Shown here: piece by piece, positions 18,060-28,999 of the stretch | How positions within the stretch are numbered: the stretch's first letter is position 1 | Layout: every line of letters starts with the position of its first letter | Source of the DNA: Phoronis australis | Taxonomy: Eukaryota > Phoronida > Phoronidae | DNA length: 39,700 nucleotides | Reading direction: 5' to 3' | Assembly: GCA_002633005.1 (NCBI GenBank) | Contig: NMRA01000006.1 | Coordinates: forward strand, 562,460 to 602,159 | The notes under the pieces: generated by a model | Told to the model about the DNA's origin: nothing | Databases searched by the model: none | The model's input: the letters and a program-made list of their open reading frames with translations, nothing else | Translations under genes and position numbers: made by a program

Positions 18060-19215
18060 GACGCATTATGCGTCATCTCCGTCCGTCTCTCCGTCTGGGC
18101 GACGTCCGTCCGACGTCCGGTGTCTGGCGTCTGTTGCCCTATCTCCGAAACCGTTTGACGTATGTTTATGAAATTTTGCCCACGTGTTCCTTTCGCACAG
18201 ATTTGACTACCGGTGTGCCCCCTAGTGGCAATTTTAGTTTTTCACATTTAGCTCTGTATCTTCAAAGGTCCTCAACGTGTTTTCTTAAAATTTGGCATAT
18301 AGGCATCTGTTAGTGAGGTCACGCTATCCTCCCGTTTTCGGATGGATTCGACGTAGTTTGCGCCACCTAGTGGCGATTTTCACTGATTTTGAGTCTGTTT
18401 TTGAGTCCATCTCTCTATCAACCGAACCGCTCTAAGGATGATTGTGAAAATTGGCATGCTTTTACTATTAAGAGGACGGCTGACGATGATTTTCCGACGA
18501 TTTTGACGACTGTGGTGCCTCCTAGTGACAGTTTTTTTGCGCTCATGGCTTTATTTCCTAATTCGTTCGCAAGATCTTTACCAAATTTAGCAAGTGTATT
18601 GATATGATGTTGACAACGGACGTCCACAGATCCGACTACAGGTGTGCCCCCTAGTGGCAATTTTAGTTTTTATATTTACCTCTATATCTTCAAGGTTCCT
18701 TAACAGATTTTCATGAAATTTGGAATAGAGGCTATCCACCCATTTTCGGATAAAATCGAGGTATTTTGCGCCATCTAGTGGCCATTTTTGCTGTTTTCGT
18801 GTCCACCCTCTCTCAACCAATCCATTCTAAGGATGATTTTGAAAATTGGCCTATATGTTCTCAGTGTGAAGAGAACGGTTGGTGATGACTTCGACTACTG
18901 TGGCGCCTCCTAGTGGCAGTTTTATTTTGCGCGCATAGGTGTATCTCCTAAACCTACTGCAAAATCTTCATCAAATTTAGTAACTAAGTGTATCTATATG
19001 AAGATAACAGCAAACAACGACGACTTTAAGGCGGATCCAAGAAACGCTGTGCCCTCTAGTGGTAATTTCATTTTTTTAAATTTTCCTTTGTTTCTCTGAA
19101 GGTCCTTGACATAATATTTGAAATTTTGTAAATAGTTTTCTATTAGAGAAGTAATGGCACTTCCCGTATTCGGCTGTATTAGACATTTTTGCGCCATCTA
19201 GTCGCCAGTTTTATG
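18060..19215 (+). repeat. Tandem array of ~140-bp units carrying CTCF-like motifs
   Basis: Begins with the palindrome GACGCATTATGCGTC (18060-18074) and a CGTCCGTC-rich stretch. Eight units follow, each containing a variant of G(T/C)GCC(C/A/T)(C/T)CTAGTGG at 18215, 18360, 18515, 18644, 18768, 18903, 19049 and 19191, spaced 124-155 bp. Three types alternate A-B-C-A-B-C-A-B (GTGCCCCC..., GCGCCA(C/T)C..., G(T/C)GCCTCC...). Between motifs runs a diverged 'tatctt..aaggtcctt..a..ttt..atgaaattTGG' sequence. Reading frames within it are by-products of the repeat. Confidence 0.9.
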
Positions 19216-19639
19216 ATTCAAATAATCAACCATAGACGCACCCTGTTCGCGGTGCATTCGTGGGCGCAATTCAACTCTCCTCGTTGCTCTTGTTCCTTCT
19301 TGTACGACTACAGGAAATGCAGCCGGTTACTCGAAAAACGAGTAAAATATGCCAAATCAGCAGTTTTCACCCGAAAGACACCATTTGTATGGATAACAAC
19401 GAACTGGGAGACAATCCCTTCAGAACTCTCTACATTACATAAATCAGGTGAAATGTGGGTGTCGAACAGACAGATTTTTCAAAATCCGTGCCAAAACAGA
19501 CTTCGCTTTTACACAGTGGACTACAGACCACTTGAGCAGCACGTACCCATAGTTCCTGCTTGCATAAATTTTCGATTTGCAGACCGGCACCAGTATATTT
19601 TATGTATTGTTAGGTGAAATAAGCAATTAGAAATAGTTC

Positions 19640-19835
19640 CTAAATAATAAACACCACCTTTACTCGATCAACCCAGTTTGAAGTAATTTTCACACGGTTG
19701 AAATTATTTGCACCCGAGTGGAAAGTATTTCATTCTCACCTAGGCGCAAATTATTTCCTACTAGGTGAAAAAAGGAAAAACATAAAAGTAATTTAAATAA
19801 TAGCAATGAATACATTCTAGCCACCGTATTACGAA
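19640..19835 (+). repeat. Palindromic minisatellite unit 1
   Basis: Repeats of about 24 bp built on CACC(T/C)AGGTG alternating with AAATTATTTC, followed by AAAGTAATTT and GCCACCGTATTA (19820-19831). A second unit with the same order lies 503 bp downstream. Confidence 0.75.
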
Positions 19836-20136
19836 GATACAATTGTAATAAATTACAATTAATGTGACAAGATAAAATGAAAAGCAGTATTTAAATCAAA
19901 TATAAGCATTTCAAATGAAAAGAGGAAACCAATGTACTGATAATGGTGGTGTTGCCACGAGATCATATGAATGACATATGCATCACAGGTAATCATTAAG
20001 TTTTGCAAAGGTGGCTAAACAAACTTTTCTTTAAATGGTTAAAAGTAATTATGTATTTCATGTGACCAGGGGGATCATATTCCACTCCCTAATGGATGAA
20101 CAAAAGTGCCTTGTATAAAAACAGTCCTGTGTCTAG

Positions 20137-20335
20137 GTACCCCGGTGGAAATCATTTCCGCCTAGGTTGAACTTGTTTCCACCGGCTGGGTTAAAATTAT
20201 TCACTCCCGGGGGGATTATTTCTACCTAGGTAAATTCATTCTCACCGAGGTGTAAATTATTTCCACCTAAGTGAAAAAGGAAAAATAAAAAAGTAATTTC
20301 ACTATAGTAGTGATACTTTCGGGCCACCGTATTAT
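20137..20335 (+). repeat. Palindromic minisatellite unit 2
   Basis: Same structure as 19640-19835: CCGGTGGAAATCATTTCCG, ACCTAGGTAAATTC, AATTATTTCCACC, then AAAGTAATTT and GCCACCGTATTA (20323-20334). Confidence 0.75.
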
Positions 20336-20879
20336 GTTCCTTTCGTTGTTTATACCAGTGTTCATTACCGCGTTCGTTGTATGTATTTCTATGAGAACCT
20401 TCTTAAAGATAACCCTTTTTGCTCAAAATAATGTATCAAATTTTGCTTTTATACTCAACAAATACTGCTCAGACATACAGCAAGTTATGTGACTTTCTAA
20501 CCGGAGAATGGTTGGCGGTATGATTGAAGTGCGCACATACCATATAATGTTCACCTCCAAGGGCCGACCTCCAGCTAGCACTGGGTTTCATGCAGTTAAA
20601 AATAGATGTAACTTTCCTGACTGTAATGACTTCCTTATTTGGAAAGTCACGTGAGTTAATTATCCTGATAGGTGTTCGTAATCTTGCATTTGAAAATACG
20701 TGAAATACAGGCTGTTTGTTGTGTTGTTGTAATTGCGTAGATGATGAATTATCTATTCTATAAAATGCATAGTTCACACGAAATCCTTCTCCCCCGCTCC
20801 ACTACAGGACTTCGATGCGCTCGTTTCGGCACAGCCTTAGTCCCAGGTAATGCACCGGCTCTCTATTTAGATTCGAGGT

Positions 20880-21070
20880 GTTCTATTTTTTCTCGCCGGC
20901 CGTTTTTTTTCGCGAACGCGGAGGGAGGGTGGCCAATTTCGTCAGTCTGTCGCGGGGCTCAACGACCTGGGTGACGTCAGTCCGTCGGCTTAATTTCACT
21001 CCCTCCAGCTTCCGTCTTGTGTATAATTCGTCGGGCCTCTCGTCGCCGCCAACATTAATGATGTCATTAC
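20880..21070. promoter_or_regulatory. CpG-rich promoter-like block
   Basis: Unusually rich in CpG for this window, with a CCAAT box (GGCCAATTT), a full CRE TGACGTCA (20972-20979) and a near-CRE TGATGTCA at about 21060. Both strands are open here for more than 65 codons, as expected where TA-containing stops are rare. No defined first exon is supported on either strand. Confidence 0.35.
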
Positions 21071-21851
21071 AAAATGCACTTTTCACTGAGTAAACTAAAT
21101 TATTTACCGGTGTTGGGAAAATTGGAGTTCTATCGTTATTCTGCTGCTAAAATTGTGATGTGCTCTGTTGGGTAGGCTTTCGGCGCCATGAAATATTGCA
21201 TCACCTTTTGGCCCATTTCTCCGATTCCTCAATCAACTTTTCTTTTCTTCCACCAGGTTGCTTGCATGTCATAACAAAATAATCTGGACTGGCTTCATTT
21301 CGTTACAAGTTTTTAGTGTTTTAATACCAGCAAATACAATTTCAGAATAAATTTTGCTGCTACGAAGCTGTCATCATCTCCTGAGAGAAATCGCAAAATT
21401 TTGGGAAATGCCACGTGCGCTTGTCACGAGTGCACTGTCTTCAAAACGACTAACAAACTTTTCTTTGGTACAAAAGGCGGAGAATTACGCAAAAATGGCG
21501 TTTATTAGATTTTTTCATTTAAACGGCTGTAATAGGCGTGATTCGTGCTGTGTCCGCAGAGAGCAGTGGATACGTGAAACTACTATCTAAACCGAATATG
21601 GATTTGAAATTCAAGTTATTGTGCATAGGAGCCAGTCAAAGCCTGATTTTAAGGTTATGTGTTCTACCTGATTGACAATTGTGTACATTTAGGCAAACAG
21701 CTACAAATCTATATCATCAAACTCAGTAAAAGAAAGTTTTTCTATTCTGAGAGTAGAAATTCCGTATAGTTTGATTGTTGGCTTTATGCCAATATGCCCT
21801 TAATAAGCTTACCATGACCATGTTTTTTTTAGAAAAAATTAGCTGAAAACA

Positions 21852-22100
21852 AGGTACATTCGTAGCAAATAGCAGGATCAATTACATGACTAAATCTCGA
21901 ATGATATAAATGTTCAAGATAAAATCCCAAAAACGTCGTTTTAGTTTTCTAAATTATGGCTTCGTTTTCGTTTTATTAAACTTTATATTTTTGTGACAAA
22001 AACCATATCAGTCCTAATTTTGACAGCCTCTCATACAAATGTGGAGCAGAGTTTTGGAGAATAGCTCATAAACCATATCTGAAAGTATCACATGAATCTG
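21852..22100 (+). repeat. Dispersed repeat, copy 1
   Basis: AGGTACATTCGTAGCAA... ATGTTCAAG ... CATATCAGTCC ... CCTCTCATACAAATGTGG ... TTTTGGAGAATAGCTCATAAA. The same series of blocks recurs at 38600-38830. Confidence 0.7.
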
Positions 22101-23706
22101 TCCTGCCACTTCTAATATATAGAACAATTTCTGAGACCCTGCATAACCTTAACTTGTAGGTAAAAAGTACATTACTAATTTTTGTCTGCAAGAAATAAAC
22201 ACCCATGGGTGATATGTCAGGACGAAGGAACGATACGTTTGATTAGCTTTCTTTAAGCTAGGATCAATATCAATCCTCGATACAGCTCCTAGCTGTAAGA
22301 CAATGCTCGTGTGTTGGTGTGAAAACAAGCTCTTTTATAATAATTATGATCCCGGTCAAATATCACTACAACAATAATCATTATGCCAATTTCATTTTAA
22401 TGGAAAACGAGGCCATTCACTTTTGAATTAGACATGTGTTGCAAACAAAAGCGACATGGATATTATGTTTCACGCCTGTTTGCTATCCCCATGTTTACAG
22501 TAACAAAACAGGCATCTGTGTTTTTCACGAGTGTTTGCATTTGACTGTAAAGGGGCCGGTAAGGTCTTATGTGTATCCTGCGTTTATCAATGAAAGGTTT
22601 TATGTCACTTCAAATAGGTTGTATTAAATCCACAAAACACAGCGCCACAAAAGGTATTGGGCCCGTCGTTAGTGAACATTCAATGTAATGACACGCCATT
22701 GTGTATTTACTGTAAAGCTTAGAACTGGTTCGCGTTCTCAATGGTCGCAGATCAGGTAACGTACGTGTTACGCCGGGGTGTTACGATAGAGTATTTAGCA
22801 TATCGGCAGTCACGAGTTAAGGCTATCGATGTCCGGACCAACTAGTTTCGGCCGATGAGGACAACTGGAAGATCTTATTTTTTATGAGAAACTATAGCTC
22901 TGAAAATCCCGTCTACTAGACGCATTTAATTACCGGCAAACCTCGATTGTCGATAAATTATTCAGATGCACGTCGTTTCCTAATGACTTGCCTCGTTATC
23001 GACAAGAAGTCAAAGAAGTCTCAGTGGATTCGTGAGCAGTGATCGACAATTTTTAGGAACGTCTACAACTTCTGTTTGACTGGTGAGTAGGCTATTTTGT
23101 TCTCTAGCAAACAAAAAATCCCTCAAATTTAGTCCGAGCGGCCTGGGTCCCTCGACGAGGAATTACGGCACGTCCAAGAAACGCTGTCGATGTGATTTGA
23201 ATGTATCCGAATAACATGAGCGTTGCACTCTCTGGCGTCCAATAGCCACGGTGTGCAAACTTGGAGGGGTGGGACTATGTATTCCCCTCCCGTTCATTGC
23301 AAAAATACCTCTCGCATCGTCACTTCAAAACTAGGCTTGTGGCCAGTCATTTCCCTGATCGCCAGTAATTGTGTTTTTGTCCCCCCCCCTCCCGTCCTGT
23401 TAGTATAAACTTCTGGCCACACCACCTGGTCTGGTTGATTATGACATGAATGAAACCATCTCAACAGTAAATTGCATGGCTATTCTCTGGAGATACGCTT
23501 TGGTGCCTTTCGGCCTACAGGTGACTGCTATCGGTGCCCATGTAAGCAAATAATTAAATGTCGAATCACTCCTATACGTGGACCCTATGACGCGACAGGC
23601 ATTTGCAGACATGTTAAAACATCTAACTGAATATTTCGCGACTTTGCATTAGGTCCCGTATTATCCTCAAACATTTCCGTATGTTCTAGGGTCTTTCATC
23701 ATTCAG
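22101..23706. other. Intergenic stretch upstream of the 23.7-kb gene
   Basis: TTGTCGATAA (about 22946) and TTATCGACAA (about 22996) form a 10-bp inverted repeat. A strong donor ACTG|GTGAGTAG at about 23080 follows stop-containing sequence, so it may end a 5' untranslated exon for the gene beginning at 23738. Otherwise no feature recognised. Confidence 0.35.
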
Positions 23707-23737
23707 TTCTGTTGAACGGGAAGCGTTGGATTCAATA

Positions 23738-25442
23738 ATGGCGGAGCTTGGCCTTAGCAAATTTCTTAAATCCGCGCTTTCGGATATTAGTGACTATTCG
23801 TGGCCTAGGCAATTGTTGTGTTTCAAACCCGAATTATTCAAGGTACATGTAGCATGCGCGCACCCAGCCTAAAAATCGGGGTCTCGAATTTTTGAGGATC
23901 TGGACCTTTTACTAATAAAAAACGGGGTACGTTCACAGCAATGGATTGTGCATTCGCCGAATTGTGGTGGCTCCTGCCTTTTTAGTGGACTTTTGTCTCA
24001 TTTTCTACTGTTTTTGGAGTTTTTGTTTTTCTGAGATGGACCTTTTTGCCCACTTCGCCAAAAGCCCGCCTGGGTGTGCGCATGGATAGTTATTGCGTTA
24101 TACAAGCAACTTGATAAACGTATCACCTGTTTGATTTTTGTACGTCCAGAAGCATTTCCAACGTCTTTGTTTTTTTTTTCCAATCTTCCGATTCTCTGAC
24201 CTGTTGGTAGACGTTGTTCTTAATTGTCTTGCATGTATATCTGTTTATACTGCTTCAGGACCCAACTGTCCTTGCACAGCGCTTAAACAGCTGTTCTATT
24301 AATGCAGCGTCAGAAAAGTTTTTCACGAGAATGTTAAATTGAATAGTTTCTCCTATAATTGATTGCTATTTTAAGATACTTGTGACTAAACACAAACGAC
24401 ACGAGCGAATGTGACTATTATTCACACTCAATAACTTAGATAAGCTAAGCTCTGAATAAATGTTTTTGTGTTTAGACACGTCTTAGCAATGCGTCGATTG
24501 GGTCGGAAGGGTATTCTTTGGAATCATTAATGTGAAAAATTTGAATTCGCATTTTGGATGTAGTAGCACATAAAAGTAGTGAAGAGAGAAACCATACATA
24601 AGTGCGCAACCACACAAACACAAGCGAGTACGCCAGTGTACATCTTGGGAATGGGGCAGGCGTTCGGTGGCTAATCTAGCCTGAGCTCAGCAACCGTAAA
24701 TTACCTGTAAGAAGTGCCGTCAAACACATTCAAGGAGAGATGTACTTTGTCCAGGGTAATGCACTTTGATGCAAATTTTCATGGTTTCATCACCATTTTT
24801 ATTGATTTTTTAAATTGAATTTATTGACTACGCTATTTGTTCCAACGTGGTTACAACAATTGATTGAAGATGAAAAATGTCTAGACTGCAAGTCAAGGTA
24901 GAATTCGACCTTTACTTTTATTTGCACTAAAGAAACCGGAGAACTAATCAATTCCTATTCAGTATTTCAAAATAGACCTGCAGGCCCCGAGAGTACAAAA
25001 CTCTCTAGAACGTGTTCAACTACAGGTTGTCTCAAAAATGTATTCACGCTTCGAATGGCATGGAACTTCACTAATTTTCTCATTGACTTAGAAACAATAT
25101 TACAAAGGTAGGGACGAAGAAGGGAATTTAATTCGTTTTAATTTTTTTCAAAGACTTAATTTTCAGGCTTTAAAACGAAACATTGACTTGGTTTTTGCAC
25201 GCAATAAATTTTCGTTCTCCAAAACTGAGCCGCTAGTCTGCCATTCCTCTGTATACGGCAGTCACCGAGTGTGGATACCGTCTCGTCCACGAGTCGGCTC
25301 AGCGAGAGTTACCAAACAACAGGAACTTGAAATACACGACATTTCGTGTGTCGGCTCACGAAATAGTTCGGGGAGACAATTTACGAGTTGGGATAGCAGA
25401 AGAAATGCAACACATTTGTCTAAAGCAGAAACGGTCACTTAA
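23738..25442 (+). CDS. Unidentified small protein gene, two candidate last exons
   Basis: Exon 23707-23842 follows a good acceptor (CTTTCATCATTCAG) and ends at donor AAG|GTACAT. From ATG 23738 it encodes MAELGLSKFLKSALSDISDY and SWPRQLLCFKPELFK, leaving in phase 0. Two downstream exons fit this phase. One is 24259-24342 after TATACTGCTTCAG, adding DPTVLAQRLNSCSINAASEK and FFTRMLN and stopping, with AATAAA at 24455-24460. The other is 25167-25442 after CTTAATTTTCAG, adding 91 residues including ARNKFSFSKTEPLVCHSSVY and SRNSSGRQFTSWDSRRNATH, with AATAAA at 25742-25747. Products would be 62 or 126 residues, with no signal peptide or membrane segment. The open frame extends upstream of the ATG to the acceptor (SVEREALDSI), so a coding upstream exon is possible. 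Family unknown. Confidence 0.55.
23853..24084 (+). mobile_element. Inverted-repeat element (MITE), copy 2
   Basis: Begins CATGCGCGCACCCAGCCT and ends CTGGGTGTGCGCATG, inverted ends of 12 or more bp. Internally homologous to 4971-5219. Flanking pentamers TGTAG and GATAG match only 3 of 5, so the target duplication has decayed. The element starts 10 bp inside the intron that follows exon 23707-23842. Confidence 0.8.
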
Positions 25443-26902
25443 CATTTCGTTCGAAACTCTAGGGATTACATGATAATGCTATTCTTACTTTGGCTTACAT
25501 GTGTTGTCTCGGGTAGACTTGTTGGCGTTGTCTTCTCGAATTTGTACCTGAGATACACCTAAGGATCGGCTGGGGTTGGAATATAAAACTTTTGACTGCT
25601 CAAGGGGTGGGACATGGGCAAAAGTGGTAGCGACCGGGAAGAATGCATTAGCCTTGTCGTGGACTTGGTATCGTCGAGGTATTCATTGCGCAGGTTATCC
25701 ACGTACATCTTCGGGCGATTCGATATTCACCAGGTGGAACTAATAAAAAAGTCCCGTTTTGGCATCTGAGCAGAAAGTAGGGTAGAGTTTCGTTCACGCA
25801 AGAATCTTGCGAAACAACGTAGTATGACCACGTGCGAGTCTAGCAACTTCTTGCTTTTCTAGATTCACGGAACGCAGGCCAGCTCCACGGGATAGTGGCG
25901 TTCCTTTGGTGTTTTAGGAATCCACATGATTTACCTGAAAGCCGGAGTTTCTATGGGAATGTCATTTGCTTTATTTGTAAAACCCAGTGAACTACGATTA
26001 CCCCCATTGCGTATGTAGTCAGGATTTTTAATTCTTAAAGACTTTTTCATTCGTAAGTTTCACATGAGCTTAGTGACAGATAAGCAAAAATCAGTTGCTT
26101 TTCATGACACGGCGTTCAAACTCACGAACACACACGCACACCCATCCACGCATACCCACCCACACGCACACCCACAAAACGTGCATATTTACCCAAACAT
26201 AAACATATTTTTGTGCACGCACACAGCACGCGCACACATAAAATTATACGCTCACCAACAAGACCCTCCCTCCCAATTCGAATTAATCCTACTTTGGAGG
26301 CCGTGGAAATGCAACGTTAGCTATTTGTTTCCCATAGCACGCGAATAAAACAGTAATATATTTTGTTTAAAAATTGGAAAACGGCGTATTGGTCAAACCT
26401 AGCGGGATTCCTCACACCCAGCGCATTCACCCAGACAGGAGGATGGGAGTTAAGGAATGTTGATGCGTTTGTCGTGTTGAAGAATCAACTGATTAAAGCA
26501 AACGGAACAAATTGTTCAGAACCCAGTAGATAACGATGGTACTTTGGAACAAGTACGTGTACGCTAATGATTTGCTTTCAGCGTGTGGAACATCGACAAG
26601 TGCTTCCTTAAATGAATAGACAAAAGAGTGCTTGCTGAACAAAAAGAGTTGTTGAAAATGACAAAGTTTTAGGTTTGTGTAAACATTAGGAGCTTTAAAA
26701 CTGACGTGTATTGCTTACGATATTTGTTCACCGTTGCAGTGCGATTAGTTGGTCAATGACTTTTTGCAAACCTCCGAGTCTCAGGTAGAAGAGTGACGCG
26801 CTGTCTAACGGCAAACTTATTTGAATGTTATTCCTTGGTAAGCTTTTTAAATATTACACCCATTCTACCAAATTAGTACTAACTTTTAAATACAGAACAG
26901 TG
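25443..26902. other. Intergenic stretch with CA-rich low complexity
   Basis: ACACACGCACACCC-type sequence occupies about 26124-26180 and again 26214-26238; the open frame across it (26064-26348) is a by-product. No gene seen. The 25742-25747 AATAAA belongs to the gene upstream. Confidence 0.5.
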
Positions 26903-27024
26903 ACGGATCCAGGATTTTTTAGTTAGGGGGGTTGGGGGCAGAGCAGAGTATTAGCCAGGATTTTTGGGATGATTTTAGGGGGAAGCCATGGCCACTTTGC
27001 CCCCACCCCCAAATTCGCTACTGC
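26903..27024 (+). repeat. Dispersed GGATCC / G-run repeat, copy 2
   Basis: GACGGATCCAGGATTTTTTAG, then GGGGGG, AGTATTAGCCAGGATTTT and GATTTTAGGGGGAAG, ending CGCTACTGCATG. Same order as at 1456-1600. Confidence 0.7.
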
Positions 27025-27700
27025 ATGTATGGGTTTGAGTGGGTAAAAGCATTTAATATAGTAGGAAGCCTGCAGTCGTACGACAAATGTGTCGGCAAAT
27101 ACACAAAAACCTTTGTCGGTCGCACGGCACCACCGTCTTGTCGCTTCCTCTTCAGCATCGTGAGACGAAAAAAAATCGCACGTGTTTGACATGGGCTTTA
27201 GCCGACATTGGTTGCTGGCGAAGGCGAGTCGGTAGTACTAGAATTAGAACAATCAGGGGAGATTATTACACTGTCCAATCGGGGCTGCTTCCCCATTAAT
27301 TTGATTCGACCGTTAATATCCACCGCATATCTTCCCTGGTACTTTTAATCAAGCCCGGATTGAGGGACTTAACCCAGTTTATTACAACAAACCTGCAGTA
27401 TCCGACTATGTTGTATAGAACAGGCGTGTAGGGGCCATGTCGACCCAGGAAAGCCACAACGCCCCCGTAAAAATCACAACAGACCAAGGGAAATTACTCC
27501 TCTACACAGAATTCACAACCGCCGCGGTCTCACACACCCAGGCATTTACGTATATTTTTTCTTGAAGAGAGATTTTTGTTTATCTTATTGCAGCGGCAAT
27601 TGAGTGAAATTTTTGTACAAGTAAATGCGAGAGACTTGAGGAAAAGATAGTTATACATGGAACAATTTGGTTCGTGTAATTTATCCAATTTGGGGCACAC
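27025..27700. other. Intergenic stretch with unresolved open frames
   Basis: On the minus strand about 27050-27192 two overlapping frames (MSNTCDFFSSHDAEEEATRR... and MLKRKRQDGGAVRPTK...) are both protein-like. Neither has a convincing splice partner. No other feature. Confidence 0.3.
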
Positions 27701-27708
27701 CGTGTGGT

Positions 27709-27846
27709 CAGCGCTGTAGTGGGGCGTAGGCGCACGTAGGCGCAGCTAACCCCATTTTGGCATTTGAACGTAGCGCCTACGCACCGCAGTACTCAATGTG
27801 ATACGGTGGGCTTTGGGCTCCTACTTACATGTACCTTACAGCGCTG
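27709..27846. mobile_element. 138-bp hAT-like MITE
   Basis: Ends CAGCGCTGTA and TACAGCGCTG are inverted repeats. Flanking octamers CGTGTGGT (27701-27708) and CGTCTAGT (27847-27854) agree at 6 of 8 bases. CAGNG ends with 8-bp duplications are typical of hAT elements (established). Inside, GTAGGCGC occurs twice and faces GCGCCTACG, giving a strong internal hairpin. No coding capacity. Confidence 0.7.
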
Positions 27847-28452
27847 CGTCTAGTTAACGAAAAGGACAGCAAACACTTTTTAGCCCATTAGCTTCCATTG
27901 GATCACATAAGTATTTGAATATAGTAAAGCATCCTAACCCTCATCAAAGGTAAATTGATTGGAGCAAGTTTGAAAACTCCTTACAATGGCTGATTGGTCG
28001 GCTAACGCTAGTGGCAAGTTAAGGTAAAAATGGTTCTCTTTTAGGAATTGTTTCTATAATGTTAAAGGGGAAAGCAGGGTTAGTTGAAACAGTTTTCACT
28101 CGAATGACAATTTCGACCAAATTGTAAGGGTGTTTAACTTGATAATATGCATAGTGGCAGCTCAATCTTCCAATGTGAAATCCTACATCTCAAAGACTGT
28201 TTCCCTGTAGTAAGCGTTACAAAGCGGTTGTAGAGCGCTATAATTTGCCCCGCGTTTGAGGCGCACTGTAACACACCGTGGGTATACTGGACGTAACGCA
28301 ATGCGTGTTACTTAAATTGCAGTGTTCTGTAAACATAGATATTCTTAATTCTTACATTTTCGTTTGTTCATTATGTGTTCAAAGCAGTCATTTGCAACCC
28401 TCTGGATAAAACAGATAGCGTGCGTGTTTAAATTGAAAAACATGAAAATGCG

Positions 28453-28653
28453 ATGGGCGTTAACCTGAGATTGGATTTATCAAAAGGCATTTTTAAAAAG
28501 CATGTGGTTAGCGCTTACCTAAACAACTGGTTTGAATTTATGTGCACACCGTTATGTCAGCTTCTTCACACGCAACAGCAAAACTACATCGCTTGGCTAT
28601 TGATCATGCACTTTGTGATGGCTGTGGGCAGCGGTTGCAGCTATGCAAGTTTT
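28453..28653 (+). CDS. Candidate first exon, unidentified
   Basis: ATG-initiated open stretch of 67 codons ending at a consensus donor TTT|GTAAGTATAG in phase 0. It encodes MGVNLRLDLSKGIFKKHVVS, then LNNWFEFMCTPLCQLL, and a hydrophobic end IAWLLIMHFVMAVGSGCSYA. It could in principle splice in phase 0 to the large exon at 34099. No family, promoter or transcript support. Confidence 0.25.
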
Positions 28654-28721
28654 GTAAGTATAGGCATCTGAAATGCTCCGTAGATGGGTTTTCACTGTAA
28701 GGACATGGGCGAAAGTTACGA

Positions 28722-28999
28722 ATGCATCAACTGAGGTTAGGCATTTATGCTACGCGTGTGCGTTTAAAAGTGAACATTCCGAAAAAATCTGGAATCAGTC
28801 GTGCACATATTCGGCGGTCAGTCGCGCGAATTAAAGTAGAATGCCACCCCTATTTTATTAGTCTGTTTTACCGTCTTAATCGGTCTATATCCACATCACC
28901 TCGTATACTGTCGATCTTACCTCGCCGAGATGTACGTGTCGCGTTAACCTGCGAGGAAGGTGAAAAACGACGCAGCGACGTCCGTGGTTCTTCTGCAAA
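28722..28999 (+). CDS. Candidate basic first exon, unidentified
   Basis: ATG-initiated frame with an upstream in-frame TAA, CpG-rich, ending at AAA|GTAAGTTC. The peptide is highly basic (VRLKVNIPKKSG, RAHIRRSVARIKV, RRDVRVALTCEEGEKRRSDV). It leaves in phase 2, which does not match the entry phase of candidate exons downstream here. It could instead be CpG-rich leader sequence. Confidence 0.25.

Noticed and set aside
19189-19617. 142-codon plus-strand frame with acceptor-like GTACGACTACAG inside
   Set aside because: Starts within the tandem array at a non-ATG codon and neither of two overlapping frames is clearly coding. Recorded as possible exon 19312-19448 only.
22846-22880. Hammerhead-ribozyme-like CCGATGAGGAC
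   Set aside because: The core needs CTGATGA and a later GAAA; both are missing and the stems do not form.
26064-26348. 94-codon frame rich in His/Thr
   Set aside because: Produced by CA/CCCA low-complexity repeats.
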